From Siphonodentalium dalli (taxonomy: Eukaryota; Mollusca; Scaphopoda; Gadilida; Siphonodentaliidae), in the NCBI GenBank assembly GCA_032622095.1, contig CP136063.1, positions 78,225,980 to 78,289,979 of the forward strand: 64,000 bases of DNA, written 5' to 3'. A model generated the notes under the pieces. It did no database searches, was not told where the DNA came from, and was given only the letters and a program-made list of their open reading frames with translations. Below are positions 12,100 through 25,498 of the stretch, piece by piece (within the stretch, counting starts at the first letter, position 1; each line of letters opens with the position of its first letter). The position numbers and the translations under genes are program-made.

Positions 12100-12248
12100 T
12101 TTGCAAGCTTATAAATGGAACATCACAAAGAAGCACAATATACGACATCAAATTGCAGGATTATTGTCACGGAATATTTGGTTATCAGTCTTTCGTGTGG
12201 ATCGAGATTTTCAATATTCCTCTCAATGCTGAGGACATGACATATATT

Positions 12249-12472
12249 TTAACCCTTTCGTGATGGGAGATGTGCTGGTGCAGCATTGGATATCATGTAC
12301 CAATGTATTCTCTTATATAAGCGGGTCTCCCATATGGGGGCTCGTATATATAAGATAATTAATGCAATGGCTTGCAAGGTCAAGGTAATTATTGTTTGGC
12401 CAATGCGTTATCTTTAATATATACAAGGTTTAATTCGCAAATTTCAGGAAGCTCCAGTCATGGAAGGGTTAA
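12249..12472. mobile_element. TTAA MITE, subfamily 3 (short)
   Basis: TTAACCCTTTCGTGATGGGA at the left and GAAGCTCCAGTCATGGAAGG then GTTAA at the right. It has a degenerate hairpin core. It lies in the first intron of the light chain gene, upstream of exon 2. Confidence 0.7.
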
Positions 12473-12571
12473 TTATGTTAACTACACATGTTGTGTATAC
12501 TCAAGATCACTGAGTCGCAGTCGTATTGGTATTCATCCAGTTCCGTTCCTTGGTATCAGCGATTCATCCAG

Positions 12572-12715
12572 CCCGGTTCCGTGGTTTTAGTGCTACAGGT
12601 CAAAGTTCTGGAGTAGCATTTCCATATATGGAATTCATGAACAATTCATAACCCCATATATAGAAATTCTACTCCAGAACTTTGACCTGCAGCAGTAATA
12701 TCACGGAACCGGACC
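12572..12715. repeat. Inverted repeat (hairpin)
   Basis: Arms CCGGTTCCGTG.. and CTACAGGTCAAAGTTCTGGA pair with their complements around a 30-base AT-rich loop. In light chain intron 1. Confidence 0.7.
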
Positions 12716-12978
12716 TGGTAGATCCAATATGGTCGCGAGTTAGTGACAGGACGTATTGACAATTTTAAGGTTAAAGTCGCCAGCGTAAAACACATTCGTG
12801 CATGTATATATAATTATGTTGATGTCTTTCTGAGAATCTGTCCATGCATGGCCCGTGGATGACAAACAACGATTGCATTTCTAACAGTTACTCTCTACAC
12901 ACAACTAAGGATGAGGGTCTAACTTTACTCTATAAGAGTATAATTCTGACACTTATCGATATTTCAGTGCAGCTATAC

Positions 12979-13111
12979 CTTGAATTCCTGTATTTGAGGT
13001 TGGTTAAACATAGCGAACACATTTGACGTGTGTCGCTGCGGCCGCTGCCGGTGTTTCTTCTTCAGCTTCATGCTCGACATGGTGGCGGGTCTTCCTTTGG
13101 TTTCTTGGAGG
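12979..13111 (-). CDS. MRLC: Myosin regulatory light chain, first coding exon (CDS 12979-13080)
   Basis: This exon encodes residues 1-34 of a myosin regulatory light chain, the subunit that binds the myosin II neck and switches the motor on when phosphorylated. The start ATG at 13080 sits in a perfect GCCACCATG context. The encoded stretch RPQRHTSNVFAMF (residues 13-25) matches the kinase-site region of non-muscle and smooth-muscle light chains; T18 and S19 are the expected targets of myosin light chain kinase and Rho kinase. The exon ends after a complete AAG codon at a GTATAG donor. An acceptor-like CAG lies just before 13111, so about 31 bases of 5'UTR belong to this exon and a further non-coding exon should lie upstream; I did not find it. 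An in-frame ATG farther upstream (13212) exists but lies beyond the acceptor, so it was not chosen. Confidence 0.9.
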
Positions 13112-13260
13112 CTGTAATATATAAGGGCATGTTTATAAGAGTCCGGGTCCTGCAGCCCGACCAAATAAGCCAGCACGGTAAAAGGTACTAAATCCGATTC
13201 GATGGACCCCATATCATCAGATTCAATCTAAATATTCACCCACTCACCACACCCAGATCT

Positions 13261-13790
13261 AAAATTGCCGCGTCAAGAGGGGTTCAAATAGGGCATCCGT
13301 GCCATATACCTCCATTTCTCGGTCCTTTGGCTGATTTAGGTCAAACAAAGAGTGTTGTATGGTGGCCCCAATCCAACCTAAATATTCATGGTGCCTAGCT
13401 ATTCGAACCCATCTGAACGGCGGCCATTTTGGATCGGGGTGGAGTGCATGAGTGGGGTGAATATTTAGATTGTCTTGGGGACCACCCTACAACATCCCTT
13501 GTTTGACATAAATCGGTAAAGGAGCCGAGAAATGACATGGGTGCCCTATTTGAACCCATCTGGACGGCGACATTTTGGGTCGGGTGGGGTGAATATTTTG
13601 ATTGGCTTGGGGACCACCCTACATAAACCTTTGACCTAGATCGGTCAAGGGGTCGATAAATGAGATGGGTGCCCTATTTGAACCCAACTGGACGGCGGCC
13701 GTTTTTGGATCGGGTGGGGTGAGTCATATATCGTGAGTTGGTTGAATATTTAGAATGGCTTGGGGCCATACAACACCCTTTGTTTTACCC
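13261..13790. repeat. Tandem repeat of about 125 bp upstream of the light chain exon 1
   Basis: About four units with GCCCTATTTGAACCCATCTG, GACGGCGGCCATTTTGGATC and GGCTTGGGGACCACCCTAC. It lies 150 bases upstream of the exon at 12979-13111, in the putative 5' intron. Confidence 0.7.
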
Positions 13791-14232
13791 AAATATAAAA
13801 TTATTCGAGTAAGGAACTAGATGTGTGACTGTCCCAATGGGACTAAGGATACCCCCCCCCCCCCCCGCGTTTTAACAACGCTAAGATGTTTCACATGTCA
13901 GTAAACATTAAGTTGAAATAATAAAATAACAGATTTCCATTGAAGGTGCACAACCCTACCCCCTAACCCTAAACCTATTGACCGAAAATCGTAGGAATAA
14001 AGCTCGGACAAAATTGTGCATGTTGCAACAAATTTCGAAGTCGAAGAAGGAGGATAAATCCACCAAAAAGTGTTCGACAGAAGTCATAATCGCAGGTGCA
14101 CAGGTTCCCATGGTGGTTGATGTCTGAAGTTTCACTGAAAATGGTTAAAAACGACTGATAAAAACTCCGGACAAATTTGTGTCCACAGACGGACGGACAA
14201 CGGACGGACGGCTAAGCTGATTCCAGTATACC

Positions 14233-14262
14233 CGGGGGGGGGTGGGGGGGGGGGGGGGGTAA
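14233..14262. repeat. Poly-G tract
   Basis: Nearly uninterrupted G run of about 28 bases with one or two T. Similar runs lie at 13851-13866 (C), 18689-18710, 18770-18781, 21690-21702 (C), 44988-44997, 46490-46507, 48401-48422 and 52989-53009. Confidence 0.85.
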
Positions 14263-14889
14263 TAATGAATGGAAGTCACCTTCGTCATAAAATAACCAGA
14301 TATCGTTACCGTGTCCAACATATAGCAAATTTGAAGGAGAGGCTATATAATTATATAGAGATCTGTTCCATCTGAAAAAAATAAATTTTTTGACAGTGTC
14401 ATATATAGCTCTATCTCCATTGTGGACCAATGAATCTATTTTGTACACGTGATCAAATAATTTTCATTATCTGTGACCTTCAATAGAAAGCATTGGAAAC
14501 CAAAACTGGCAGAGTGCCATTGAAGTGTCTGGGTGGGAAGAGTGTTTTCGCACTCCTAGGTGTGAATATCTTATTTCTATAGGAGAATTATTGGGTTAAA
14601 ATAACACAGAAAATGGCGTGATCTGGGATCTGTGAACGTTTATATGATTGAAAAGCACGAAAACCATTATAGCACGTATGACAAACAGAAAATTTTATCC
14701 AAACTATTCTATCCCTAAATTGTTTTTTCGTGATTACACCCAACATATCATATCTATTGTCTCGGAACTCGTCATATAATAGTATTGTTACACCAGCTAA
14801 ATCCGGAGATAGAACACATTAGCTCTGACACGATGATTTCTGAATTCTCTATTTAATATTTTGTTTTTATGTGTATCCTATGGTACACA

Positions 14890-16310
14890 TAATGCCGACG
14901 TCCGGATCAACCATCCGCCGTTCGTCCGCCCGTCTGTATGTCCGTCCGTCTGTCCGTAGACACTTGCTATCCGATTCGATTACTCAAATATTTTTTATCG
15001 GATCGTGTTCAAATTTTATGTGAATGTTTATGATGACACACTCCTCACCTGTATAGTTTTTGGTATCGATCGGTTGATCAGTTTAGAAATTATTAACACT
15101 TTGCATCCGCTCATAGGCATGAGCTATCCGATGCTGTAACCAAAGTATTTTTTGTCCGATTGTGTTCACATTTTATATGTAGGTTTATGATGACACACAC
15201 CTCACCTGTATAGTTTTTGGTATCGATTGATTGATTGGTTTAGAAAATAATTAACCCTGAACACAAATGCTATCTGATGTATCTAAGTCAAAGAATTTTC
15301 TTCTGATATGCCTCATACACATGTATTTCTTACCTAGGTTTTTCTTAGCACGTTCTTCATCTGTATGGTTATTGCAACTTATTGGTATCGTTTAGTTAAC
15401 CCTTTCTTCTCTTGTTTTTAAATAGAATTCATCCAAGCTGTGTTGACTTATGGCCATTTAAAATTCAAGTAACTGATAATGTAATTAATGCCTGCATTGT
15501 GAGCCTAGAAGAGAAGTTCTTATTACACAGAGAGTGTATTATTGGCAATGAGTTATGTTTAGCTGGACATTATATACTAGTAGATAGTATGGCTCACAGA
15601 GTCTGTTGATAAAATCTGTCAAAACTGTGCTTGATGACTCTCAGGTCTATTCTGTGTTCTGTGCAATATTAAGTTAACCCCTTTGTTGAAACAGGTTCAT
15701 GACATTAGAGACTGACTTATTGTATGGGTTTCTAAATACAATGACATGCTTTGTACAGACTTTTTTGTGTTTATCAGTTAATTAGTTTGGGTAAGATTAA
15801 CCCCATTCTATCTAATTTCATAACTCAAATATTTCCATTGATTATGTTTATAGTTCTTGGCATAGTTTATGATAACACACACCTAACCTGCATAGCGAGG
15901 GTCATTTGGTTTATTTGCTTTATTTATTTTACATCCTCCACCAATCCTGTTGACACAATGTGATAACTAAATATTTTTCACAGGATCACTATATAAATAA
16001 TTGCATCCATGTTAATGATGACACATTCTTCACCTGTATAGATTTTGGTATCGATTGAATGGTTTTGATAATATTAACCATAATTTTAATTATATTTCCG
16101 CTGTTTACATACATTATATCTTTCCAATGATCAGCTTAGAAGAAAATTAACCCACCCCATTCCATAGTCATACAGTATATATATTTTCAATCTGACCAAT
16201 CTCATATCCTACCTCTAGCTATCTGAAAATTCGGCATTAAAACATTTTATATCCAATCATTATCAATCATTATATATCCAGGTCTATACATCCCTCACTT
16301 GTATAGTTGT
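14890..16310. repeat. Decayed tandem repeat with CGTCCGTC-rich head
   Basis: Begins with GCCGTTCGTCCGCCCGTCTG, followed by decayed units containing GATGACACACTCCTCACCTG and TATAGTTTTTGGTATCGATT at about 15040, 15200, 15350, 15875, 16020 and 16280. Same general design as the 40108 element but unrelated in sequence. Confidence 0.6.
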
Positions 16311-17233
16311 TTTCTCCCATCTAAATGATCCCAAGAATTTTTAATATGCAGCTAACACAAAACATTAAAAACAAATTACAATATTGAAAAAAAAACATAA
16401 TAAGTTATGTCTCACATTCCAATGTAATAAGCAAATAAATGGAGTTGCTATGATGTTTATCTACTTAATGTCTTAACTATTTTGTCTTTAACTGCTATTG
16501 TGCTTCTCTCTGACTATGGATTGAGCTTAATTAGCTTTATCACTATATAAGACATATCTGTGTTGGAGTGACCTAATAGGTTGAAATCGAATGCCACATC
16601 CGTGTTCCTATTGTGTTTATGTGAGCAAGGTGCCCAATAAGTCTGATTCCACTTGTGACCTTAAAAGTAAGGTGTGAATTATTGAAACTTTTGCACTCAT
16701 GAAAAGGTTGGTGTAAGGATTTATTAAAATAGCTAATCGGTATCGCCAAGGTATGGGTTAAACATCTGCCTCTCGTTAAATACGCACACAAGAAGCATAA
16801 ACATTGAGAAATATTAAAGTACGATTGGCATATAAATATAATTTGAATACATGTATCAGCATAATATTTTCCTTTATAGCGCATATGTCTATCAAGTATA
16901 AATTAAGTTAGACCGTGTTTCATTTCAATCAACTGACTGACGTCTATCTCAAATTCATAGAATTTTATCAGTCGTTGCTGTGTCATGTTGAACCATATGA
17001 TATATACACCGACCAGTTCCAGCCCGCATGGTGAACCGTTACAGACCCCAAAAAAGCAGCCCCGGTCTCTCAAACCGAGCTGGGTTGGTTCAACTTGGCT
17101 CGCCTAATACAAACGCAGATATTTTCTAAAGCGCCATTACACCTGTAGGAAGCCCGAGTTTTGACCGGAATCCCGGATTGCCGATCACATGCAGCACGGT
17201 TAGCCAGATCAGCTCGCTCAAGTTTCATTATTG

Positions 17234-17519
17234 TCAATTGAAGAGGAATAACTATATATTTTTAAGACAATTCCATTGAAAATACATTTTTAGTTTGAAT
17301 TCTATTGCATTCTGGGAGCCATAACGGGGGAAATCTTTCTATGATTTAAGCTGTTTTCTATTTCTCTATATATGAGCATCTTCTGGGACACAGACGTTTC
17401 AAATTAGTGATGAATTATAGTATTTTAATCATATTTTATGGAATAGATTGTTATTAAAAACGTATACCAAGGCACTATAATAAAAATAGTCGGTAACTCA
17501 AAAAATAAATGGGCCTTTA
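17234..17519 (-). mobile_element. Repeat G, partial, reverse
   Basis: Runs from AGAGGAATAACTATATATTT to ACTCAAAAAATAAATGGGCC, the complement of the left half of the copy at 4793. Confidence 0.6.
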
Positions 17520-19638
17520 ATGTCCGATACTACGAAGGTGTGCATGGGCTGCATGGCTCTCTGAAAATATCTTCTGTGGACATATATCATATCCCAATCA
17601 TGTATCCTTCCACGTCAATGTGAGATTGTGAATAGGCGTGTCTAAAGTTTAAACTTTAAAGACATAGTATGGACTTGTTCGGGTGCTAGAAATTGATAAG
17701 TTAGTACTCGGGTACTATGCCAACCTGGGGAATGTAGCATTCTACTAACAGAACCGAAAATTTCAAAGAAATTGACCATACCAGTCCACAGAAAACATCG
17801 TCTGAACTACGCTCAATTGTAAATATTTACATCTCGATTCGGGACGCAACTATTGGCAATAACTAACACAAACTATTTTGCCATCGAGAGTCATTGCATT
17901 TAATTAATACATAAGAATGGCGGTTTTTTTTGTCAATTTGGATGAACTAATTGTAAAAATAGCTATTTTGAGCTAGACCATTCTCAATTTCTAATTGATC
18001 ACCCTACTGGAGTATTTCACATCACTTTAATAACTCTTAAAAACTCTACCATTATATGCAAACGATGCAAACATTCAGTGACGTCGCAACATGACAGTTC
18101 TAGTCTGGTAACACTTTCGAACAAATAAAACTTCCATGCCTGAAGAACGATAAATATGTGAAATATTTGACTGGAAAACATAATAGTCCTCGTCGAATGC
18201 GCACCGAGACGATGCGAAATATCATGAGTCATCACAATTCGCTTTTTTTCTTTTCCTGACAATGCGTGATGTACAGACCGATCCCCAAAATAACGTGGTG
18301 AAAACTGCTCGTTACCTCAGAACACCCTTCTGAAGTTCGGAGTATCGGACTTTTGGACGTCTGAAATCCGGACTGATCGGTCTTCGGAGTGTTATGTCGG
18401 CCTTGTAGGAGTATTGTACGTTCACATCAATAGATCTTAAATTCTGATTATACTTATAATACGTCTGACTGATGCATGTGGACCTTCGGAGTATTTTGAC
18501 TTGTGTATATTGGGACAAGAATATCGAACCTTCGTATTATCGGGTAAACAGCATAATGGAAATTCATAGTATTGGGTGTTCGGAATAAAGGTATAGGCAA
18601 CCGCTTCTAAAATGTCGTTTTGTCGTGAAAGTGACCTATTGCAAATGCAAATGTTAAGTTCTATTTGAAGTTGTTTATGGACCTCGCGGGGGGGGGGGGG
18701 GGGGGGGGTGGTCATAAAAAAAATCCAGGATACAAGTTTGAAATTTCGAGGTACCTTATATATTGAAACTGGGGGGGGGGGCACATCTTCAACATGGTTT
18801 TGGAAAAATAAAAAATCACATGGCATTGGAAAAATCTGCGATATTGGGTTGGACCCACCCACATGTGCACTGATCTTGTATTTTGGGTTTGTTTCTCGCT
18901 AACCCCAGGTCCCCGGGTCTGTTAACAATTTCGGTTTACAACTGTGAACGGTCTAGCTTATACACATTCAAGTATCCTCGGTAGTCCTTTACCTTCTCTG
19001 TACATCCCTCATGTATCAGGAGAACCGTCCTTATGGGCGGACGTAACCACGTCTTCTTTAGCACATAGGTTTGATATGTGTATATACATGTATATATTCA
19101 GTCTGAAATAATTATAGTTATCTACAAGTAGTGTCAAGTAGCCATCCTCCTCTCTCTGTTGCACTCAACAGCTAATGCCCATGTGCCAACACTGGACCAA
19201 AAACACGAACAGAACGCAGCCTGTGTGAAGATGGGGCTAATTAGCAACCATTTATATATATAAATACCAGGGTGAATTTTTTTTTTCTTCCTGATTTAAA
19301 ATTTTATAGTTTACAACTTGAAAGATACGACACCATGTGGTGGTACATTTACATGTGGACAATCAGAATTAATGAGCTATAGACCGTTGTTGATACACTA
19401 GTACTGGTGCACTCTGGTATAGAGATAATACGACCCCATTCATAAAACGGCGAACTCAAAGAAAACAGACCCAATGCACCGGTCTTCTAGCAGCGATACA
19501 ACAGCTTTGGTAACTAGCAACGGCTAGTCTTGCCTATCAAATATACAAGTGTCCCATCTGCCAGAAGTTTGCCCCAGAACACAGTATCGTGGTCATTTGT
19601 GACGAATCGCGATCAAAAGTCGTGAGAAAAGTACGTAC

Positions 19639-19767
19639 CTGACGGGAAGATAATGAACTTATTGGCAGACAAATGGCCGACCCCCTTGTTCCGGAAATTA
19701 CGATGTTCTTCTCAGGAATGCCAGATGAGGAAACCTGACGCTTCCCACAAGAACGATGCGTGTCCAT
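19639..19767 (-). CDS. Possible isolated first coding exon, unknown gene
   Basis: On the minus strand an ATG at 19767 in AACCATGG context opens 43 codons (MDTHRSCGKRQVSSSGIPEK at the start) that end exactly at CCCGTCAG|GTACGT, a good splice donor. No matching downstream exon was recognised. It does not join in frame to the light chain exon at 13111. It could be a chance ORF or a non-coding exon. Confidence 0.2.
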
Positions 19768-20182
19768 GGTTACGCATTTCGACAGTCTGCTGTATACGAT
19801 AAATTAAGAAATAAAAAGACGTTAGTTTATTAAATGGTTAGAGCTCTCATTGCAGAGAGATAAACTTTGTGAGATATATCACTGTCAACTTGATATAGTT
19901 TACTAACTTTGGTATAATGTTTGTAGCGTTTACGAGTACTTCTTATATAACCCATTGTGTGCAGGCTCTTTTGTGGGGTTTTATGCGGAATTCAGAACAT
20001 CGTGTCTCGGGCTATTTCAAGTCGTAGTTCAGACTCAAAGTGGAATTTTTCCAGTAGTGTCCAATTGACAAGAATGCCGCAGAGTTATGAATAATAAAAT
20101 GCCTTCTATTTTAAAGATGGTCTATCTCTTTGAAAACATGTGTTATATAGTTACATGGGTATAAACTATTAGATATGAATCG

Positions 20183-20578
20183 AAGACTCCTGTCCGGAAA
20201 TGCTTCTATTTATTAATATTTATTTTATTTCGAACATTTTCTGGTCTAATAAGGTGTGGTGTTTATCTGACGAACAATAGTGGTTACTGTTAACAGAGAC
20301 CAGAAATTTTAAAATATAATTTTGTCACAAATACACGTTAATTAGACTCAGTATCGCCTATAACTTTGGTATAAAACAATACAAACAATAAATCTGGGGA
20401 CATTTGGAACCTAGCTATTGGAATAGCCTAATGATCTATATCGCTATACATGGTATCGCCTGAATGGTCTGTTCTAAAAATAGAACAATAAAGTGTCTCA
20501 TTTAATCATCTAATTTTACAATAAAATATTCGAAATAAAATTAATAATGATAGAAGCATTTCCGGACAGGGGTCTTCA
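20183..20578. mobile_element. 400-bp element I
   Basis: Left AGACTCCTGTCCGGAAATGC; right CATTTCCGGACAGGGGTCTT. It contains the palindrome-like TGGTTACTGTTAACAGAGAC. Copies at 20778 and 27440. Confidence 0.65.
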
Positions 20579-20777
20579 ATTCATATCTATTATTTTATAA
20601 CCAAAAAACTATTTCAAATTTGTTATTTAAAGAGATAATCAATCTTTAAAGAGATAATCAATCTTTAACATGATATTCTCAGAGATGATGGTTTTACAAA
20701 CTTTTTTTAAAAGATGGATTATCTCTTCATATAACAATTTTGAAATAGTTGCGAGGGTATAGAATAATAAATATGAA

Positions 20778-21187
20778 TTGAAAACCCCTGTCAGAAACAC
20801 TTCTATCGATTAATACTGATTATATTTTGAATATTTTATTATGATATGAGATGATTAAATGGGACACTTTATTGTTCTATTTTTTAGAACAGACCATTCA
20901 GGCGATACCATATAGCGTTAGAGTCTAGAGATCATTAGGGTGTTCCCATATTTCCGAACGTCAAATGTCCCAGATTGATTGTTTGTATTGTTTTATTCCA
21001 TTGTTATAAGTGATAATGAGTCTAATTGACGTTTATTTGTGACAAAATTATACAATAAAATTTCTGGTCTCTGTTAACAGTAACCACTATTGTTCTATGC
21101 TGAACAACCACACGTTTTTAGACCAGAAAATATTCTAAATATAATCAACATTAATCGATATAAGCTTTTCTGGACAGGGGTCTTCAA
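20778..21187. mobile_element. 400-bp element I, opposite orientation
   Basis: Same family as 20183-20578 but inverted, about 200 bases away, so the two form a large inverted repeat. Confidence 0.65.
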
Positions 21188-23562
21188 TTCACATCTAATA
21201 TTTTATAACTGGTAACTATAGAACACATGTATACAAACAGATAGACCATTTTTAAAGATTTTTCGCATTTTCCCCACTGTGAAGGCCTTTATAATTATAA
21301 TATGTTTGTTTAATTTGAGGACAGATGAGAATTTTCCAATCAGGTGATTTAATTAACTTGTTAAGACAATTAAAAATGTTAAAGCTAAAATTAATATATC
21401 AAATTTCATGCTTTTGTCACATTCTGGAGATCAAAATAAGTCTATAAACTAATGGTATATACTTGGAATAATTCAGAATTTGTATGTGTTTCAAACCATT
21501 AGTAAACACTTTATTGAAGCGACAGGAAATTTTAAATAAAATAGTCCTGTTTCTTCAGCATATAACAATAAAGAGCGTTCTGTGTTTCCTTATTCCAAAA
21601 ACAAAATTTGTCGCCAATTTATTTTAAATGATATATTTTCAGTATCATCCCAATGCTGTCGTGTTACGCTATATGACACAGTATTTAAGCCCCCCCCCCC
21701 CCAGCCCTCCTGACTCAAAAAGTATACAATTTTCTTGAAGTCTCTGATGCTTCTGCAGTCACTGTATAGTGTTGTTGAGTAACCAATTCTTAATGTTGAG
21801 TCATAGAGGACCATATAGTAACCATATAGAACCCAAATTTAAAGGCAGAATTATAAACAAACAATAGTTTATTCATAAAATGATGAAAATGCAAATATCA
21901 ATAAATTACAAACATGAAAGTGGCCATGTGAAAAACAATACATATGAATCTCTTTTTAACATTGGTGCAATAAGATATGTTACACCAAGAAATACATATT
22001 TTTTTGAAAGTGACAAGTTTCAGTCCTGTTAATTAGCTTTGGCTATCGGCTGAGCCGAGGCATTAAGAAATTTTGTCGGCCATGTTTTAGCTGAGGCAAA
22101 TAATTTCAGATCCTGTCAATGTTTTGTGCAAAATTGAAACAAAACTGCTGGAGACACTGTCTTAATATTGTCTTAATTGTGGAGTTCAGCAGATAGCAAA
22201 AAATCATTGTTGAATGCCAAGGACTACTCAGATAACAAGGATTATGATAATGAATCAAGCTCCAATTAGAAACTGAAGCTATGTGTCAAGCAAGCAACCA
22301 TGCTGATTCTAGGCTTTTTAGTCAAGGAAACATTCCTGGACTGTGCAATTTTTAGCCTAGGCAAATTTCTTAAAATAAACAGGGCTGCAAGTTTCCCAGC
22401 TTTCATAAGCACTGCAAAAAAATATACTATCAATCAATTCACCAAATGGTTTCTTGAAATAGCTGCAACAGTGGTCTGAGCAGCGGAGACTTCACATTTC
22501 AATTCCATTTGGACCACTGCAATAATATAATATAATTCACTTACAGAGGTGGTTGTGGAGATGGGATCTTTAATAAGGCATTTTTTTTTTTACTTGGTTT
22601 ATGGAATTCCCTTCTTCATATCAGTGAAATAAATAGCTGCCAAATTGTCCCAAGTACATATATTATATTATATGGTATTGCACCAATGATTAATTTTTTT
22701 TTTTTTTAAATCAAATAAACATGATCAGATATAACTTTATTTATATATACATCATTTCCAAGTAAAATCTGTGAAAATTTCATTAAATAAGTATTGAATT
22801 AACAAGAAAGTTTGGATCATAAGGCATCATTTTGTTAACTTGATTATCAATATTGAAAGTGATAACTTTGGTATGCAAAACTACCTATATTTAGACCAAA
22901 ACAAATCCCTTTTTCAATTGGCACATATAAATACACTTTAACTATAATTTAGGCATAAGCATGGTCGTTACCCACTAAAGATACCAATTATCACAGATCA
23001 GCTTGCAAGATTGCTGAAAACAGAATTTCTGTTAGGCTTCACATTTCTAACACAGGTACAGTTGTCATTTTTGGTAAATCAATTACTTTATTCTTTAATT
23101 CTGACAGGCATTGCTATCAATATATAATCTGTTCAATCAACTTGATATTTAATTATGAACTCAGCTTCAAAATAAAACATTTTGTAATGAAAAAATGTTT
23201 TACTGTTTTTATTCAAATTAGCATTAATTAAATACAAAGCTTGGATTGACATTAAATGGACATGGCTTGTTCATTCATCAATAGAAATGGGTTCAAAATT
23301 TTTCCCGTTTACTCGCAGCTTCCTCTGGCAAAAATGACACCTGTCTATCAGTGTCTATGGTTTATTATTATTTAAAATTTTATGCAATAAATTATTTTGA
23401 AAACCATTTTTCTAATATCATTTTATTTTGTCCCACACACAGTATTGAGAATGCTCTTGATATGACACATATATGTGTGTAATTTGTTGGCATAAACTGA
23501 AATCAAGAATACACAAAAGGATGATCTGGTCAAAAAGAGAAACTTAATGCTGCACCAGTACA
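21188..23562. other. AT-rich intergenic DNA
   Basis: No gene seen; one poly-C tract at 21690. Confidence 0.6.
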
Positions 23563-23731
23563 TGCAGTACTACCCTAAATAATCGACTCCTTAATCACAG
23601 CAGCATTATGGGTAATTTTTCAGTGAGAGCTTTCCAATGAATGTCAACAAGCCATATTTCCGACTATATCCTGAAAAATTACCCATAATTCTGCTGTGGT
23701 TAAGGAGTTGATTATTTAGGGCATTACTGTA
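23563..23731. mobile_element. Foldback MITE A (CAGTA ends, TA duplication)
   Basis: Arms with CCCTAAATAATCGACTCCTT and its complement; ends CAGTAC.. / ..TTACTGTA. Left duplication decayed to TG. TA target and CAGT ends suggest the Tc1/mariner group. Confidence 0.7.
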
Positions 23732-24124
23732 AATGGTAAACATTTTCAACAAGTAAATTAGTAATTGCACTGAATGCAGTGAATTGAACAGATATAATTA
23801 AAATAATTAAAAAACCTGATCGCATTTACATGAAAGTCACATTACTAATTTTCACCCACTGATCAATGAGTATCTATTTTCCAGCATTATATAGTAAACC
23901 TGGAAACTAAGGAATATCGGCTGCATGATTCACATAATTATAGTCAAATTATAGCATATGGAATGTAAATAGACGACAAACCGGAAGTCAAAGGTAACCT
24001 GGAACTATTTCCTGTTATTAAACGAATGTTTAATATCACAATTTATAGAATGTGTATATTGAATGGAATAATGGTAGGATCATGTAATAAATAGAAATAA
24101 TGTTAATAAAAATAAAAATTTACT

Positions 24125-24290
24125 TATTTAAATAGCTGCTCTGAAGTAATTGTAATTGTAATTGAATTACATTTCAAAGTAATTGTAATTGTAATTAATT
24201 ACATTGTGAAATAGATGTAATGGGAATTGTAATTGTAATTGAAAAATGTTGAAGTAATTGTAATTAATTACATTCACAAGTAATTGCCCC
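24125..24290. repeat. GTAATT-rich simple repeat
   Basis: Irregular repeats of GTAATT and ATTACA, partly self-complementary. Confidence 0.6.
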
Positions 24291-24557
24291 AAGCCTGCTC
24301 TGAACGAATACATTAGTAATTTATAAGTGAAATAATGAGCAGCATCGATTTTAAATCATGTTGTTGTTGTAACTGGTAGCCAACAAAAGATATAACAACC
24401 AAAAGAAAATGGAATTCAATTTTCCTTGACTCTGAATAAGGAATCTCTCAACACATCAATCGTGAAGTGGTGAACACTGGTGATAAAATGACAGCATGAG
24501 TGAACGTAGACTTATCGAGAACCGGTACGCATTAGAGAGGCTGGAACACATACCAGT

Positions 24558-24764
24558 TACAATAATGCCCTAAATAATCGACTCCTTAACCACAGCAGAA
24601 TTATGGGTAACTTTTCAGGAATTAGTCGGAAATATAACTTGTTGCCATTCTCTCACTGAGAGCTTTCCGATGAATGGCAACAAGCCATATTTCCGACTAA
24701 ATCCTGAAAAGTTACCCATAATTCTGCTGTAGTTAAGGAGTCAATTATTTAGGGCATTACTGTA
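24558..24764. mobile_element. Foldback MITE A
   Basis: TA on both sides, left end CAATAATGCCCTAAATAATC, right end GGGCATTACTG. The arms are nearly fully complementary around AGAGCTTTCCGATGAATGG. Confidence 0.78.
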
Positions 24765-24929
24765 ATACCTTCAGGTGACAGCAATGTTATCAGTTGGTTT
24801 AAGAACACCAGGGAAAAAAATCTATGAAGGAGGGGATATTGTTTTTTTCTAAATCCGAAGCAAGTCTTGACATATTGATTGGCCGTTATTCCACACGAGG
24901 ATGAGAAGTCTTATAAGAACTGAATACTG

Positions 24930-25320
24930 AAGGGCCATTTAATTTTTGAGTCACCGATTATTTTTTTTATAGTGCCTTGATATATAGTTTGAGTTTTAAT
25001 AACAATCTATTGCATAAAATATGATTAAAATACTATAATTCATCACCATTTGAAATGTCTATGTCTCAGAAGATGCCCATAGAGAAATAGAAAACAGCTT
25101 AAATCATAGAAAGTTTTCCCCAGTTATGGCTCCTAGAATGCAACAGAATTCAAACTAAAATGTATTTTCAATGGAATCTATAAATCTATATCTTAGATAG
25201 TTTATTACACCGGATAAGTTAATAATACAATGTTTTGGGACTTCCTCTTTCAAACGGTATATAATATGGCATATATTTTATATAATTTGATCAGGGGGTT
25301 CGAAAATTAAGTGGGCGTTG
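24930..25320. mobile_element. Repeat G
   Basis: Begins AAGGGCCATTTAATTTTTGA and ends GAAAATTAAGTGGGCGTT; the central hairpin is partly deleted. Confidence 0.65.
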
Positions 25321-25498
25321 AACACATTACGCTGGTGTTAGCCATCCACAAATCATGCCAAGTATGATCGGAGGCAATCAGAAGATAGCTGTGTGGAGGA
25401 AGTGGCTGTGTGGAGCTAGTGACTGTGTGGAGTTAGTAGCTGGCTGACACTCATGTAATCAGGTCTCAAGATATGGTGCGGCATTGGTGCCTGGATAT

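Larger units (their letters stand above)
16311..20182. other. Mostly unassigned DNA
   Basis: Contains the partial repeat G at 17234, poly-G tracts at 18.7 kb and the possible exon at 19639. Around 16740 and 52590 the motif TATCGCCAAGG-ATGGGTTAA is shared, a possible short repeat. Confidence 0.5.

Noticed and set aside
12979-13212. Upstream in-frame ATG (13212) as the light chain start
   Set aside because: An acceptor at 13112-13113 and the strong Kozak ATG at 13080, which gives the conserved N-terminus, favour the shorter start.
18437-18862. 141-codon minus-strand ORF with proline runs
   Set aside because: Prolines come from poly-G tracts; no splice or domain support.
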